Source of the DNA: Microbacterium salsuginis
Lineage (GTDB): Bacteria; Actinomycetota; Actinomycetes; Actinomycetales; Microbacteriaceae
Assembly: GCF_012524205.1 (NCBI RefSeq)
Contig: NZ_JABACI010000004.1
Location: 806,001-870,000 of the forward strand
DNA: 64,000 nt
Direction of reading: 5' to 3'
The translations under genes and the position numbers were made by a program. The notes beneath the pieces were generated by a model. It ran no database searches, was not told the DNA's origin, and saw only the letters and a program-made list of their open reading frames with translations. Shown piece after piece: positions 8,428-17,048 of this stretch (positions within the stretch are counted from its first letter, which is position 1; every line of letters begins with the position of its first letter).

Positions 8428-9326
8428 CCGACACCTACACCATCACCACGGGCCGGCGCCGGCGAGTGAGACTCTTCCCGACCCGGCCGACGAAGAGCCG
8501 CGTCCTCGCATCGTGGGCACGGCATGCGGTCACGATCGCCGTCCTGGTGATCATGCTCTACCCCGTCGTGTGGATGATCGATGCCTCGTTCCATCCGAAC
8601 GCCGAGATCGGCAAGACCTTCCTGCCGTTCACAGGCTCGTACACGCTGGAGAACTACGCCGCCGGCTTCACCGCATCCTCGACGCTGAACTTCGGGGTCT
8701 TCTTCGTCAACTCGTTCATCATCGCGGCGCTGTGCGTGGTGGGGAACCTGTTCGCGGCGACGCTCACCGGCTACGCCTTCGCGCGTCTGGACTTCCCCCT
8801 GAAGCGGACGCTCTTCGCCCTTCTCATGGTCACCCTGCTGCTGCCGTACCAGGTGACGATCGTGCCGCAGTACATCCTGTTCAACGAACTCGGCTGGCTG
8901 AACACCTACCTGCCGCTGATCGTGCCCAAGTTCCTGGCGACCGACGCCTTCTTCATCTTCCTGACGGTCCAGTTCATCCGCGGCCTGCCGCGCGATCTCG
9001 ATGAGGCGGCTCGCCTCGACGGCTGCGGCAACTTCGGCATCTTCCGGCGCATCATCCTGCCGCTTCTCGGACCGGCGATCGCGACGACGGCGATGTTCAC
9101 CTTCATCGCCACGTGGAACGACTTCCTCGGTCCCCGGCTCTACATCTCCGACACCAACCTCTACACCGTCCCACAGGGGCTGGTGCAGTTCGTCGACTCG
9201 ACCGGAGAATCCTCGCTCGGCGCGCTCTTCGCCATGGCGACCCTGTCCATCACTCCCCTCATCGGCTTCTTCCTGGCGGCCCAGCGACTGCTCACTCAGG
9301 GCATCGCGACGACCGGCCTGAAGTAG
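8424..9326 (+). CDS. sugar ABC transporter permease (MalG/UgpE type)
   Basis: Second CUT1 permease, 300 residues, with a long cytoplasmic N-terminus, a first membrane helix at ITIAVLVIMLYPVVWMI, and the EAA motif LDEAARLDGCGNFGIFRRI. The ATG at 8424 overlaps the stop of the first permease. An apparent longer frame from 7179 only reflects the absence of stops in GC-rich DNA. Followed after 28 bases by the binding-protein gene, so the three form one transport unit. Confidence 0.92.
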   Translation: MTDTYTITTGRRRRVRLFPTRPTKSRVLASWARHAVTIAVLVIMLYPVVWMIDASFHPNAEIGKTFLPFTGSYTLENYAAGFTASSTLNFGVFFVNSFIIAALCVVGNLFAATLTGYAFARLDFPLKRTLFALLMVTLLLPYQVTIVPQYILFNELGWLNTYLPLIVPKFLATDAFFIFLTVQFIRGLPRDLDEAARLDGCGNFGIFRRIILPLLGPAIATTAMFTFIATWNDFLGPRLYISDTNLYTVPQGLVQFVDSTGESSLGALFAMATLSITPLIGFFLAAQRLLTQGIATTGLK

Positions 9327-9354
9327 CACCTGCCCGAACACAGAAAGCGAACAC

Positions 9355-10668
9355 ATGCACCGGAACATCCGAATCGCGGCGATCACCGCCGTGGCGCTCG
9401 CGTCGACGCTCGCGCTCTCCGCTTGCGGCGGCGGCAACGAGGCACCCCCGAGTGCCGAAGGCGAGATCGCCGGCGAGATCCAGTACGCCTGGTGGGGCGG
9501 CCCCGCGCGGAACGACAAGACCGAGGCCGTCATCGACCTCTACGAGGAGGCCACCCCGGGCGTCACCGTCAAGGGCACCACCTCCGAGTTCGGCGCGTAC
9601 TTCGAGAACGCGAGCGTGCAGGCCGCGGGCGGGAATCTGCCCTGCGTGCCGCAGATGCAGAACCGCTTGATGGCGGACTACGCCGATCGGGGCGCGCTGC
9701 TGCCGCTCGACGACCTCGTCGAGTCCGGTGCGATCGATGTCTCGGCGATTCCCGAGAGCGTCCTGGACAGCGGTCGCGGATCGGACGGCAAGCTCTACAT
9801 GATCCCCTACGGCGCCGCGTTCGGCTCGCTGCTGGTCAACGCCACAGACATCGAGGCGCTCGGACTGCCGCTGCCCCCCGAAGGCTACGACTGGGAATGG
9901 CTGGCGGACTGGCTGACCGAGATCTCGGAGAAGACCGGCGGCCGAGCGACGGGCATCGTCGGCAACCAGCAGGACGTGCTGGAGGCCTGGCTGCGCAGCC
10001 ATGACGCCGACTATTACGACGAGGGATCGATCGGGTTCGAGGCCCAGGACGTCGCCGACTTCTGGGACTACGCGGCTGCCCTGCAAGACGCCGGCGTGAC
10101 GATCTCGGCCGAGCGCGCGTCCGAGACGCAGGGTCTCCCGCTCGAGCAGAACGACTTCAGCCAGGGCACGGTGCCCACGCTCTTCTGGCCCGCCAACGGA
10201 CTGGGCACCGCGCAGGCGACGATCGATCAGGTCGACCCCGGTCACGAGCTGCAAGCCTTCCCTCTGCCGAGCGGCCCCTCCGGAAACGGCAGTGCGTTCT
10301 GGCTGTCGGGCCTGTCGATCGCCGAGACGTGCGAGAACGTGGCCACCGCAGCGGACTTCATCGACTTCTTCGTGAACGACCAGGACGCCGCCCTCGTCTA
10401 CGCGTCCGACAACGGGGCGAACACGCAGACCGACAACCTGCAGGCCATCCTCGACAGTCCCGACACCACCGCGGCGAAGAAGGCCGAACTGTCGCTGTAC
10501 CAGACCCTCGCCGATGAAGGCGTCGCGCCCAGCGTGTACAGCAAGGGCTACGCGAGCGTCTTCCAGCAGGCGGTGACCCGCTACTTCCAGCAGGTGTCGT
10601 TCGGAGAGATCACCGTCGAAGAGGCGGCCGAGCAGTTCACCGACGAAGCCGAATCCGCGATCGGCTGA
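9355..10668 (+). CDS. extracellular solute-binding protein (family 1), lipoprotein, copy 1
   Basis: Substrate receptor of the adjacent CUT1 importer, anchored outside the membrane. 437 residues with a signal peptide ending in the lipobox LALSAC (Cys about residue 22), then GEIQYAWWGGPARND. The AWWGG start of the mature protein and ASVQAAGGNLPCVPQMQN are almost identical in the second binding protein at 15665-16984. Predicted to bind a small carbohydrate or polyol. The ligand cannot be named from sequence. Confidence 0.9.
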   Translation: MHRNIRIAAITAVALASTLALSACGGGNEAPPSAEGEIAGEIQYAWWGGPARNDKTEAVIDLYEEATPGVTVKGTTSEFGAYFENASVQAAGGNLPCVPQMQNRLMADYADRGALLPLDDLVESGAIDVSAIPESVLDSGRGSDGKLYMIPYGAAFGSLLVNATDIEALGLPLPPEGYDWEWLADWLTEISEKTGGRATGIVGNQQDVLEAWLRSHDADYYDEGSIGFEAQDVADFWDYAAALQDAGVTISAERASETQGLPLEQNDFSQGTVPTLFWPANGLGTAQATIDQVDPGHELQAFPLPSGPSGNGSAFWLSGLSIAETCENVATAADFIDFFVNDQDAALVYASDNGANTQTDNLQAILDSPDTTAAKKAELSLYQTLADEGVAPSVYSKGYASVFQQAVTRYFQQVSFGEITVEEAAEQFTDEAESAIG

Positions 10669-10733
10669 TCCCGTGGGGGCGGGACCGGACGGTGCCGCCC
10701 CCACTGCTGGACCCCGACCCCAAGAGAGTGGAC

Positions 10734-11897
10734 ATGCTTCCTGTTGCCCTTGACGGAATGAAAGTCGTCGACCTCACCCAGGTGATGGCCGGCCCCTTCT
10801 GCACGATGCTCCTCGCGGACTTCGGCGCGGACGTGATCAAGGTCGAGCCGCCCGGCGGCGGCGACCAGACCCGCCACTCCTGGGGTCGCTCGGGCAAGGG
10901 CGAGGACGGGCCGGCCTTCTTCGCGTTGAACCGCAACAAGCGGTCGGTCGTGCTCGACCTGCGCTCCGAGCAGGGACTCGCCGACTTCCGTGCGCTGGTG
11001 GCCGACGCCGACGTCGTCGTGGAGAACTTCCGTCCCGGCGTCACGACCCGCCTCGGGATCGACTACGAGTCGGTGACGAAGATCAACCCGTCGATCATCT
11101 ACGCGAGCATCTCCGGCTTCGGCTCGACGGGACCGTACGCGGACCGTCCTGGGTACGACCTCATCGCGCAGGGCATGTCCGGCGTGATGGGAGTCACGGG
11201 GCATCCCGATGCCCCGCCGGCCAAGGCGGGCGTCCCCGTCGCCGATCTCGGCTCGGGGCTGTTCTGCGCGTACGGGATCGTCACCGCCTACGTCCACAAG
11301 CTCAGGACGGGCGAAGGGCAGCGCATAGAGACCTCGCTCTTCGAGGCCGCGCTGGGCTTCACGGTCTGGGAGGCCACCGAATACTGGGCCAGCGGTGAGG
11401 TGCCCGCGCGGACCGGGTCATCCCACCGCATGTCGGCGCCCTACCAGGCGTTCCGCACGCGCGACGGCTGGATGACGATCGGGGCGAACAACCAGCGCCT
11501 GTGGGGGTTCCTGTGCGCGGCGCTCGAGCGGCCGGAGCTCGAGAACGACGAGCGTTTCGCCACGAATCCGCTGCGGATGAAGCGCAAGAAGGAGCTCGCC
11601 GACGAGATCGAGTCGGTGCTGATCGAGAACGACACCGCGTACTGGGTGGACAGGCTCCTCGCCGGCGGCGTGCCGTGCGGGCCGATCCTGGCGTACGACG
11701 AGGTCCTGCGCGATCCGCATACGCGGCATCGAGAGATGGTCCAGAGCATTCCCCATCCGGTCGAAGGGGAGGTGCAGACGCTCGGCTTCCCGGTGAAGAT
11801 GAGCCGCACCCCGGCGGCCGCGCGTCGGCACCCACCGCTGCTGGGCGAGCACCAGCAGGAGCTGCTCGGCTCCGAGAGCAGCGAGAGTCCGGCGTGA
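10734..11897 (+). CDS. class III (CaiB/BaiF) CoA-transferase
   Basis: Transfers CoA between carboxylic acids, activating the pathway acid. 387 residues from ATG 10734, preceded by AAGAGAG; an upstream in-frame GTG (10692) lacks a good ribosome site. Family marks are LTQVMAGPFCTMLLADFGADVIKVE, NRNKRSVVLDL and the catalytic Asp142 in RPGYDLIAQGMSG. Presence of a CoA-transferase, crotonase and 3-hydroxyacyl-CoA-type dehydrogenase in one locus implies a CoA-thioester branch next to the sugar-type importer. Its stop overlaps the crotonase GTG. Confidence 0.9.
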   Translation: MLPVALDGMKVVDLTQVMAGPFCTMLLADFGADVIKVEPPGGGDQTRHSWGRSGKGEDGPAFFALNRNKRSVVLDLRSEQGLADFRALVADADVVVENFRPGVTTRLGIDYESVTKINPSIIYASISGFGSTGPYADRPGYDLIAQGMSGVMGVTGHPDAPPAKAGVPVADLGSGLFCAYGIVTAYVHKLRTGEGQRIETSLFEAALGFTVWEATEYWASGEVPARTGSSHRMSAPYQAFRTRDGWMTIGANNQRLWGFLCAALERPELENDERFATNPLRMKRKKELADEIESVLIENDTAYWVDRLLAGGVPCGPILAYDEVLRDPHTRHREMVQSIPHPVEGEVQTLGFPVKMSRTPAAARRHPPLLGEHQQELLGSESSESPA

Positions 11898-12667
11898 GCG
11901 AGGAGGTCCGCGCGTCGACGGATGCCGGGGTGGTCACGGTCACGTTGTCCAACCCGGGCCGGCGCAATGCGATCACCCGCGACATGTACGCGGAGCTGGA
12001 GCGGGTGCTGACGGATGCCGCCGCCGACCGATCGGTGCGGGCGCTGGTGCTGCGGGGGGCAGACGGTGCTTTCGCGGGAGGCACCGACATCCGATGGCTG
12101 CAGCAGATCCGTACCGGCCCGCAAGGCGTCGACTACGAAGCAGACATGAGGCGGGTGCAGACGCGGCTGACGGATCTCGATGTTCCGATCGTCTCGATCG
12201 TCGAGGGCGCGTGCGTCGGCGGAGGCCTGGTGCTGGCCGCCTTGAGCGACATCGTGGTGTGCACGCCGTCATCGATGTTCGGCTCGCCGATCGCTCGGAC
12301 GATCGGCAACACGCTGTCGCCGACATCCATCGCGCGCCTGAGCGCGACCTTCGGCCGGCACCGGACCGCCGAGATGCTCTTCACCGCACGGCTCTTCACC
12401 GCCGATGAGGCGCTCGCCGCAGGGTTCGTCAACGACGTGGTGGAGCCGGACCGGATCGAGGAGCGCCTTGCCGGCATGCTCGACGCGATCCGGGCCTGCG
12501 CTCCCCTCACGCTCCGGTCGTTCCGCATTCTGTGGCGGCGTATGGACGCCGTGCTCGGTGAGATCGAGCACGACGACGTGTATCGCGAGATCTACGGCAG
12601 CGCCGACTTCGCCGAGGGCGTCGAGGCGTTCCTCGGCAAGCGCCGGCCGCGATTCGAAGGACTGTGA
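11894..12667 (+). CDS. enoyl-CoA hydratase/isomerase (crotonase) family protein
   Basis: Crotonase-fold protein of 257 residues acting on a CoA thioester. Oxyanion-hole segments are GADGAFAGGTDIRWL and EGACVGGGLVL. Compared with classical enoyl-CoA hydratase, the two catalytic glutamates are absent: GGGCELA reads GGGLVLA and FGQPE reads FGSPI, so hydration by the standard mechanism is doubtful; an isomerase, lyase or hydrolase activity is possible. GTG 11894 overlaps the CoA-transferase stop. The next gene starts inside its stop codon. Confidence 0.82.
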   Translation: MSEEVRASTDAGVVTVTLSNPGRRNAITRDMYAELERVLTDAAADRSVRALVLRGADGAFAGGTDIRWLQQIRTGPQGVDYEADMRRVQTRLTDLDVPIVSIVEGACVGGGLVLAALSDIVVCTPSSMFGSPIARTIGNTLSPTSIARLSATFGRHRTAEMLFTARLFTADEALAAGFVNDVVEPDRIEERLAGMLDAIRACAPLTLRSFRILWRRMDAVLGEIEHDDVYREIYGSADFAEGVEAFLGKRRPRFEGL

Positions 12668-13533
12668 TGACGAAGGTCGACTCCCACCACCACCTGTGGC
12701 CGGCGGATGTGATCGGGCGCCAGGATTGGCGACCAGCGGAGGACGAGGTGCTGCGGCGCGCGTTCGACGTCGCCGAGTATCACGCGGCGCTGGATGCCGC
12801 CGCGCTCGATGGCAGCATCCTGATGCAGTCCGTCGACGCGATGGATGAGAACCAGCGGCTCGCCGACTACGCGGCCGCAAGCGAGCGTGTGCTGGGCTGG
12901 GTGGGATTCGCGGATCTGCCGGACCCGGCGCGGGCGCTCGGCGACATCGGCGCCCTGGTGCGGATGAGAGGAGTTCCCGGCGGCGACAAGCTGGTCGGGC
13001 TGAGATGCCTCGTGGGCTCCGATCCCATGAGCTGGACGGCCGAGGCGTCGGGCATCGCGGCCTTGCAGCGCGCCGCAGACGAGGCACTGGTGTGGGACAC
13101 CGTGCCCATCACGGACGCGCAGACCGATGCCGTGGCCGCGGTCGCACAGCGGCTGCCGCACCTCCGCATCGTCGTCGACCATCTCGCCTCCCCGCCGATG
13201 ACCGATGACGCGTTCGGTGCGTGGCGCGACCGGCTGCAGCGCCTTGCGGCCCACCCCAACGTGGCCGTCAAGCTCTCGGTCGGAGTCGCGGTGCTGCAGA
13301 GGTGGGAACGGTGGGATGCGGCAGCCCTGCGCCCGTACGTGCAGACGGCGATCGAGCTGTTCGGAGCGCGGCGCTCGATGCTGGCCAGCAACTGGCCGGT
13401 CGTTCTGCTGCGTGCTTCGCACGCCCAGGCGTGGAGCGGCGTCCTGGAGGCGCTCGGCGATATGGATGTCCAGGACCGCGCTCGCGTGGAGGGCGGCACA
13501 GCACTCGACTGGTACGGAGTCACACGATCATGA
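12664..13533 (+). CDS. amidohydrolase family 2 (TIM-barrel metal-dependent hydrolase)
   Basis: 289-residue metal-dependent hydrolase of the amidohydrolase-2 family, which includes fuconolactonase-like lactonases, LigI/LigJ-type enzymes and decarboxylases. The N-terminal metal motif is VDSHHHLWP, and the GLRCLVG and LPHLRIVVDHLASPP strands are conserved. A lactonase would make sense next to an alditol oxidase and sugar dehydrogenases because those produce lactones; this is inference. Start codons ATG-ATG overlap the crotonase stop; either could be used. Confidence 0.82.
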   Translation: MMTKVDSHHHLWPADVIGRQDWRPAEDEVLRRAFDVAEYHAALDAAALDGSILMQSVDAMDENQRLADYAAASERVLGWVGFADLPDPARALGDIGALVRMRGVPGGDKLVGLRCLVGSDPMSWTAEASGIAALQRAADEALVWDTVPITDAQTDAVAAVAQRLPHLRIVVDHLASPPMTDDAFGAWRDRLQRLAAHPNVAVKLSVGVAVLQRWERWDAAALRPYVQTAIELFGARRSMLASNWPVVLLRASHAQAWSGVLEALGDMDVQDRARVEGGTALDWYGVTRS

Positions 13534-14585
13534 CCGACAAGCTACGACTGGGACTCATCGGCACCGGGTGGGTCGCCAATCAGCACATGGCCGGCGCGAG
13601 AAGCGTGGCGGCTCACGACCTCGAGGTGACGGCCGCGTGCGACCCGCGTCGTGACGTCCTCGACGACTTCTGCGACCGCCACGGGATCGGCGCTCGCTTC
13701 GCGAGTGCCGGCGAGCTCATCTCCTCAGGCACCGTCGACGCGGTCGTGCTGCTCACCCCGCCGGCGGTGCGCCATGAGGTCATAGACCCCGCGCTCGAGC
13801 ACGGACTCCACGTCCTCGTCGAGAAGCCGTTCGGTGAGAACGGGCATGACGCCGTGACGTTCACCGAATCGGCCGAGGCCGCGGGAGTGACGATGGCGGT
13901 GAGTCAGAACTTCCGCTGGTTCCCGGAGTACGCGTGGTTGAGCGACCGACTCGGACGCACGGATGCCGGCGGTATCGCCTTCGTCGAAGCCCGGACTTTC
14001 CAGAATCGACCGCAGGCGCCCGGCGCGTGGCGGGCGGAAGAGACCAAGCTCGAGATGGCCATCTTCAGCGTCCACCTGATCGATCGCGTGCGATGGATCG
14101 CCCGGACGCCGCCGGTGTCGGTGCGCGCGGTGACCAGGCGCCGTCGTGGCAGTTCGCTCAGGGGAGAGCAGTTCAGCTCACTGCTCATCGAGTTCGCCGG
14201 GGGAGCGGTCGGGACCGTCACGTCGTCGTGGACGAGCAGGACGCTTCCCGTCAACACGTTCCGTGTCGACACCGACCTCGGCTCTGCCTCGGTGGAGCGC
14301 ACCGCCCCGATGTCCGGAGACGCCACCGGAACGGCGCACTTCGGTGCCGAACCCGAACGCCTGACCTTCGCCGAGACGCAGCCGGGTGAGCACGCCGCGC
14401 TGTCGTACGGGTCGAGCCTTCGCGAATTCGCGGTCGCGATCGCTGAGCGGCGAACGCCGCAGCACAGCGCTCGCGACAATCTTCAGACGATGGGCATCAT
14501 GGAGGCGGCCTACCGCTCGGCGGCACGCGGCGGCACGCCGGTCACGATCGAAGAAGCGCTCTACGGGCATGTCGCCTACGCGTGA
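13530..14585 (+). CDS. Gfo/Idh/MocA family oxidoreductase
   Basis: NAD(P)-dependent dehydrogenase acting on a sugar, inositol or derivative. 351 residues: Rossmann motif GLIGTGWVANQHM at the N-terminus, the lysine-bearing EKPFG motif near residue 98, and a C-terminal alpha/beta domain. ATG 13530 overlaps the amidohydrolase stop. Followed by a second Gfo/Idh/MocA gene overlapping by 17 bases; the two share fold only and are not recent duplicates. Confidence 0.88.
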   Translation: MTDKLRLGLIGTGWVANQHMAGARSVAAHDLEVTAACDPRRDVLDDFCDRHGIGARFASAGELISSGTVDAVVLLTPPAVRHEVIDPALEHGLHVLVEKPFGENGHDAVTFTESAEAAGVTMAVSQNFRWFPEYAWLSDRLGRTDAGGIAFVEARTFQNRPQAPGAWRAEETKLEMAIFSVHLIDRVRWIARTPPVSVRAVTRRRRGSSLRGEQFSSLLIEFAGGAVGTVTSSWTSRTLPVNTFRVDTDLGSASVERTAPMSGDATGTAHFGAEPERLTFAETQPGEHAALSYGSSLREFAVAIAERRTPQHSARDNLQTMGIMEAAYRSAARGGTPVTIEEALYGHVAYA

Positions 14586-15594
14586 GCCCGACCCCGTGCG
14601 GGTCGGGCTGGTGGGCCTCGGCAACAGTGGACGCCACTACCACCTGCCGCTCTTGACACGCGATCCTCGGTTCCGGCTGGTCGGCGTCGCGACCGAGAGC
14701 GGGGCCGCAGATCCTCACCCCGTCGACGTGCGTGTGCACCGCGGCTGGCGCGACCTGCTGGACCGCGAGCCCGTCGATCTGCTCGTCGTGGCCACACCTC
14801 ACCACCTGCACCACGAGATCGCCGCGGCGGCGCTCGACCGTGGCGTGAACGTCCTCGTCGAGAAACCCATGACGGTCACCGTCCGCGAGGCGGACGACCT
14901 GATGCGGCGGGCGGACCGGGCGGGCGCTGTTCTCGCCGTGCACCACCAGCGTCGCTGGGAAGAGGACTTCCAGGCCCTCCTCGGCATCGTGCGTTCAGGT
15001 GAGATCGGTGCGCCGTGGCGTGTGGTCGCGACAAGAGGACATCAGGGCGACTACGTCAACGCGACAGCATCCCGCCCTCACGCCGGACCACGGCCCCTGC
15101 GCTGGGCTCGAGAGCGCTCCGCGGGAGGTGGGGTGCTGCGGGTCATCGGTCCGCACCCCGTCGACCATGTGCTTCGTCTCGCGGATCGATCCCCACTGTC
15201 TGTTGCAGGTCGGGTCTCGGTGGCAGCGGGCGAGCAGGTCGAACGATGGGCTGGACTCGAGCTCGACTTCGGCGACGGCCTCACCGGCAGGGTGGAGGTC
15301 TTCCGCCGGCAGGGGGTGCCAGGTGCGCGATTCGCCGTGTGGGGGGAGGACGGCATGGCCGTCGCGAGCGACGGTGCCGGCGTCGTGGTGCGCCGACATG
15401 ATGGTGTCGAGCGGGTCGTGAGCGGCCTGGCCAAGCCCGGCATCCTGGGAGGCGAGATCTACGATGACGTCTACGCCGCCATCCGCACCGGCGCCGGCCT
15501 CCGGGCGACTGCCGCTGAGGCTCGAGAGGTCGTCCACGTGATCGAACTGTGCGAACGCTCCGCGGCCGAAGGTGGCCGGCCGTTGCCCGCGTGA
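14569..15594 (+). CDS. Gfo/Idh/MocA family oxidoreductase
   Basis: Second sugar-type dehydrogenase of the island, 341 residues. N-terminal Rossmann motif GLVGLGNSGRHYHLPLL and the EKPMT motif (EKP) are visible; the RHYHLPLL form resembles the scyllo-inositol / YdgJ-like branch. Start is uncertain: ATG 14569 overlaps the previous gene by 17 bases; GTG 14596, just before the Rossmann strand, is an alternative. Last gene of the plus-strand operon; a strong hairpin follows 22 bases after the stop. Confidence 0.85.
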   Translation: MSPTREPDPVRVGLVGLGNSGRHYHLPLLTRDPRFRLVGVATESGAADPHPVDVRVHRGWRDLLDREPVDLLVVATPHHLHHEIAAAALDRGVNVLVEKPMTVTVREADDLMRRADRAGAVLAVHHQRRWEEDFQALLGIVRSGEIGAPWRVVATRGHQGDYVNATASRPHAGPRPLRWARERSAGGGVLRVIGPHPVDHVLRLADRSPLSVAGRVSVAAGEQVERWAGLELDFGDGLTGRVEVFRRQGVPGARFAVWGEDGMAVASDGAGVVVRRHDGVERVVSGLAKPGILGGEIYDDVYAAIRTGAGLRATAAEAREVVHVIELCERSAAEGGRPLPA

Positions 15595-15616
15595 CCGGAC
15601 CGCATGGCCCAGGCAG

Positions 15617-15653
15617 AGGAGGGGGCGCCGGTTGCAGACCGGCGCCCCCTCCT
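15617..15653. terminator. bidirectional transcription terminator between convergent genes
   Basis: A perfect 16-bp inverted repeat (15617-15632 and 15638-15653, arm AGGAGGGGGCGCCGGT) closes a 5-base TGCAG loop. It lies between the end of the plus-strand catabolic operon (15594) and the end of the minus-strand binding-protein gene (15665). Short T-rich stretches are weak, as is usual in high-GC actinobacteria. Confidence 0.8.
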
Positions 15654-15664
15654 TCATGTCAGGA

Positions 15665-16984
15665 TCAGCCCAAGGTCCCCTCCGCCTCGGCAATGAACGC
15701 GTCGGCAGCCTCCTCCACGGTCATCTCGCCGAAGGCCACCTGCTGGTAGTAGCGGTTGAGAGCGTCGAGGAAGATGCTCTGGTACGCCTTGCCGTAGACC
15801 ACGGGCGCGATGTCGGACTCCGCGAGGTAGGCGTAGAGCTCCAGCTCCGTCTTCTTCGATTCGGGAGTGTCTGGGCTCTCGAGAAGGGCCGCGAGGTTCG
15901 CGTTGTTCGTGTTGGCGCCGTTGTCGGACTCGTACGCGAGGGCAGCTTCCTCATCGTTGATGAAGAAGTCGATGAAGTCCGCGGCCGTCGCGACGTTGTC
16001 GCAGTCCTCTGCGATCGACAGGCCCGACAGCCACAGCGCGTTGCCGGGTCCGCCCTCGCCGCTCGGCATCACGTACGCGGTGAGCGTGGATCCCGGCGCG
16101 ACACCGTCGATCGTCGCCTGCGCGCTGGAGAGCCCGTTCGCCGGCCAGAAGAAGGCCGCCTGCTGGCCCCGGCTGAAGGGCATCTGCTCGAGCGGCACTC
16201 CCATGAGCTCCGACGCGCGCTCGGCCGAGATCGTCACACCCGCCTCACGGAGCTCCTCGCTGTAGTTCCAGAACTCCACCAGATCCTCGCGGTCGAATCC
16301 GAGCGCACCGTCCTCGTACAGGTTGCCGCCGCGGCTGCGCACCCAGCCCTCGAGCTGATCGTCGTTCGCGCCGATGAGGTCGATCGAAGGCTGCCCCGCC
16401 GTCTCCGTCAGATCGGTGAGCCACTCTGCGAGCCACTCCCAGTCGTAGCCGTTCTCGGGGAGGTCTTCCCCCGCCTGCTCGACCTGCGTCTGATTCACCA
16501 TGAGTGAGCCGAACGCGGCGCCGTAGGGAATCATGTAGAGCTGGCCGTCTGCGCCGCGACCGCTGTCGAGGACGCCCTCCGGAATCTCCGAGACATCGAT
16601 CACGCCCTGCTCCACGAGATCATCGAGCGGTCGCAACGCGCCGCGGTCGGAGTAGTCGGCCATCACCCGGTTCTGCATCTGCGGCACGCAGGGCAGGTTC
16701 CCGCCCGCAGCCTGAACGCTCGCGCCTTCCCAATACGCGTTGTAGTCGGTGGTGGTGCCCTTGACGGTGACGTCCTCGTTCTGGGCCATGTAGAGGTCGA
16801 TCACCGCCTGCGTGCGCTCGTTGCGCGCGGTGCCTCCCCACCAGGCGTACTGGATCTCCCCGCCGACCTCGCCGAGATCGGCGGTGGTCGTGGATTCGGC
16901 GGCCTCACCGCCGCCGCCACAGCCGGCCAGCCCGATCGTGGCCGCGGCGACCGCCGCCACGGCGAATGCTCGCTTGCTCTTCAT
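15665..16984 (-). CDS. extracellular solute-binding protein (family 1), lipoprotein, copy 2
   Basis: Second receptor closely related to the one at 9355. 439 residues from ATG 16984 (AGGAG box upstream; the open frame extends further but is non-coding); lipobox GLAGC, mature start GEIQYAWWGGTARNE. Shared blocks include ASVQAAGGNLPCVPQMQN, DRGALxPLDDLVE and MIPYGAAFGSL. It has no permeases of its own nearby, so it probably feeds the permease pair at 7444-9326, perhaps with a different ligand preference. Lies 64 bases downstream of the second RraA-like gene on the same strand. Confidence 0.88.
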   Translation of the reverse strand: MKSKRAFAVAAVAAATIGLAGCGGGGEAAESTTTADLGEVGGEIQYAWWGGTARNERTQAVIDLYMAQNEDVTVKGTTTDYNAYWEGASVQAAGGNLPCVPQMQNRVMADYSDRGALRPLDDLVEQGVIDVSEIPEGVLDSGRGADGQLYMIPYGAAFGSLMVNQTQVEQAGEDLPENGYDWEWLAEWLTDLTETAGQPSIDLIGANDDQLEGWVRSRGGNLYEDGALGFDREDLVEFWNYSEELREAGVTISAERASELMGVPLEQMPFSRGQQAAFFWPANGLSSAQATIDGVAPGSTLTAYVMPSGEGGPGNALWLSGLSIAEDCDNVATAADFIDFFINDEEAALAYESDNGANTNNANLAALLESPDTPESKKTELELYAYLAESDIAPVVYGKAYQSIFLDALNRYYQQVAFGEMTVEEAADAFIAEAEGTLG

Positions 16985-17048
16985 CTCATTCCGCTCCTGT
17001 CTCCGTTGACATTCCCGGGTGCGTCGTCCGTCTCGACGACGTCGGGCG

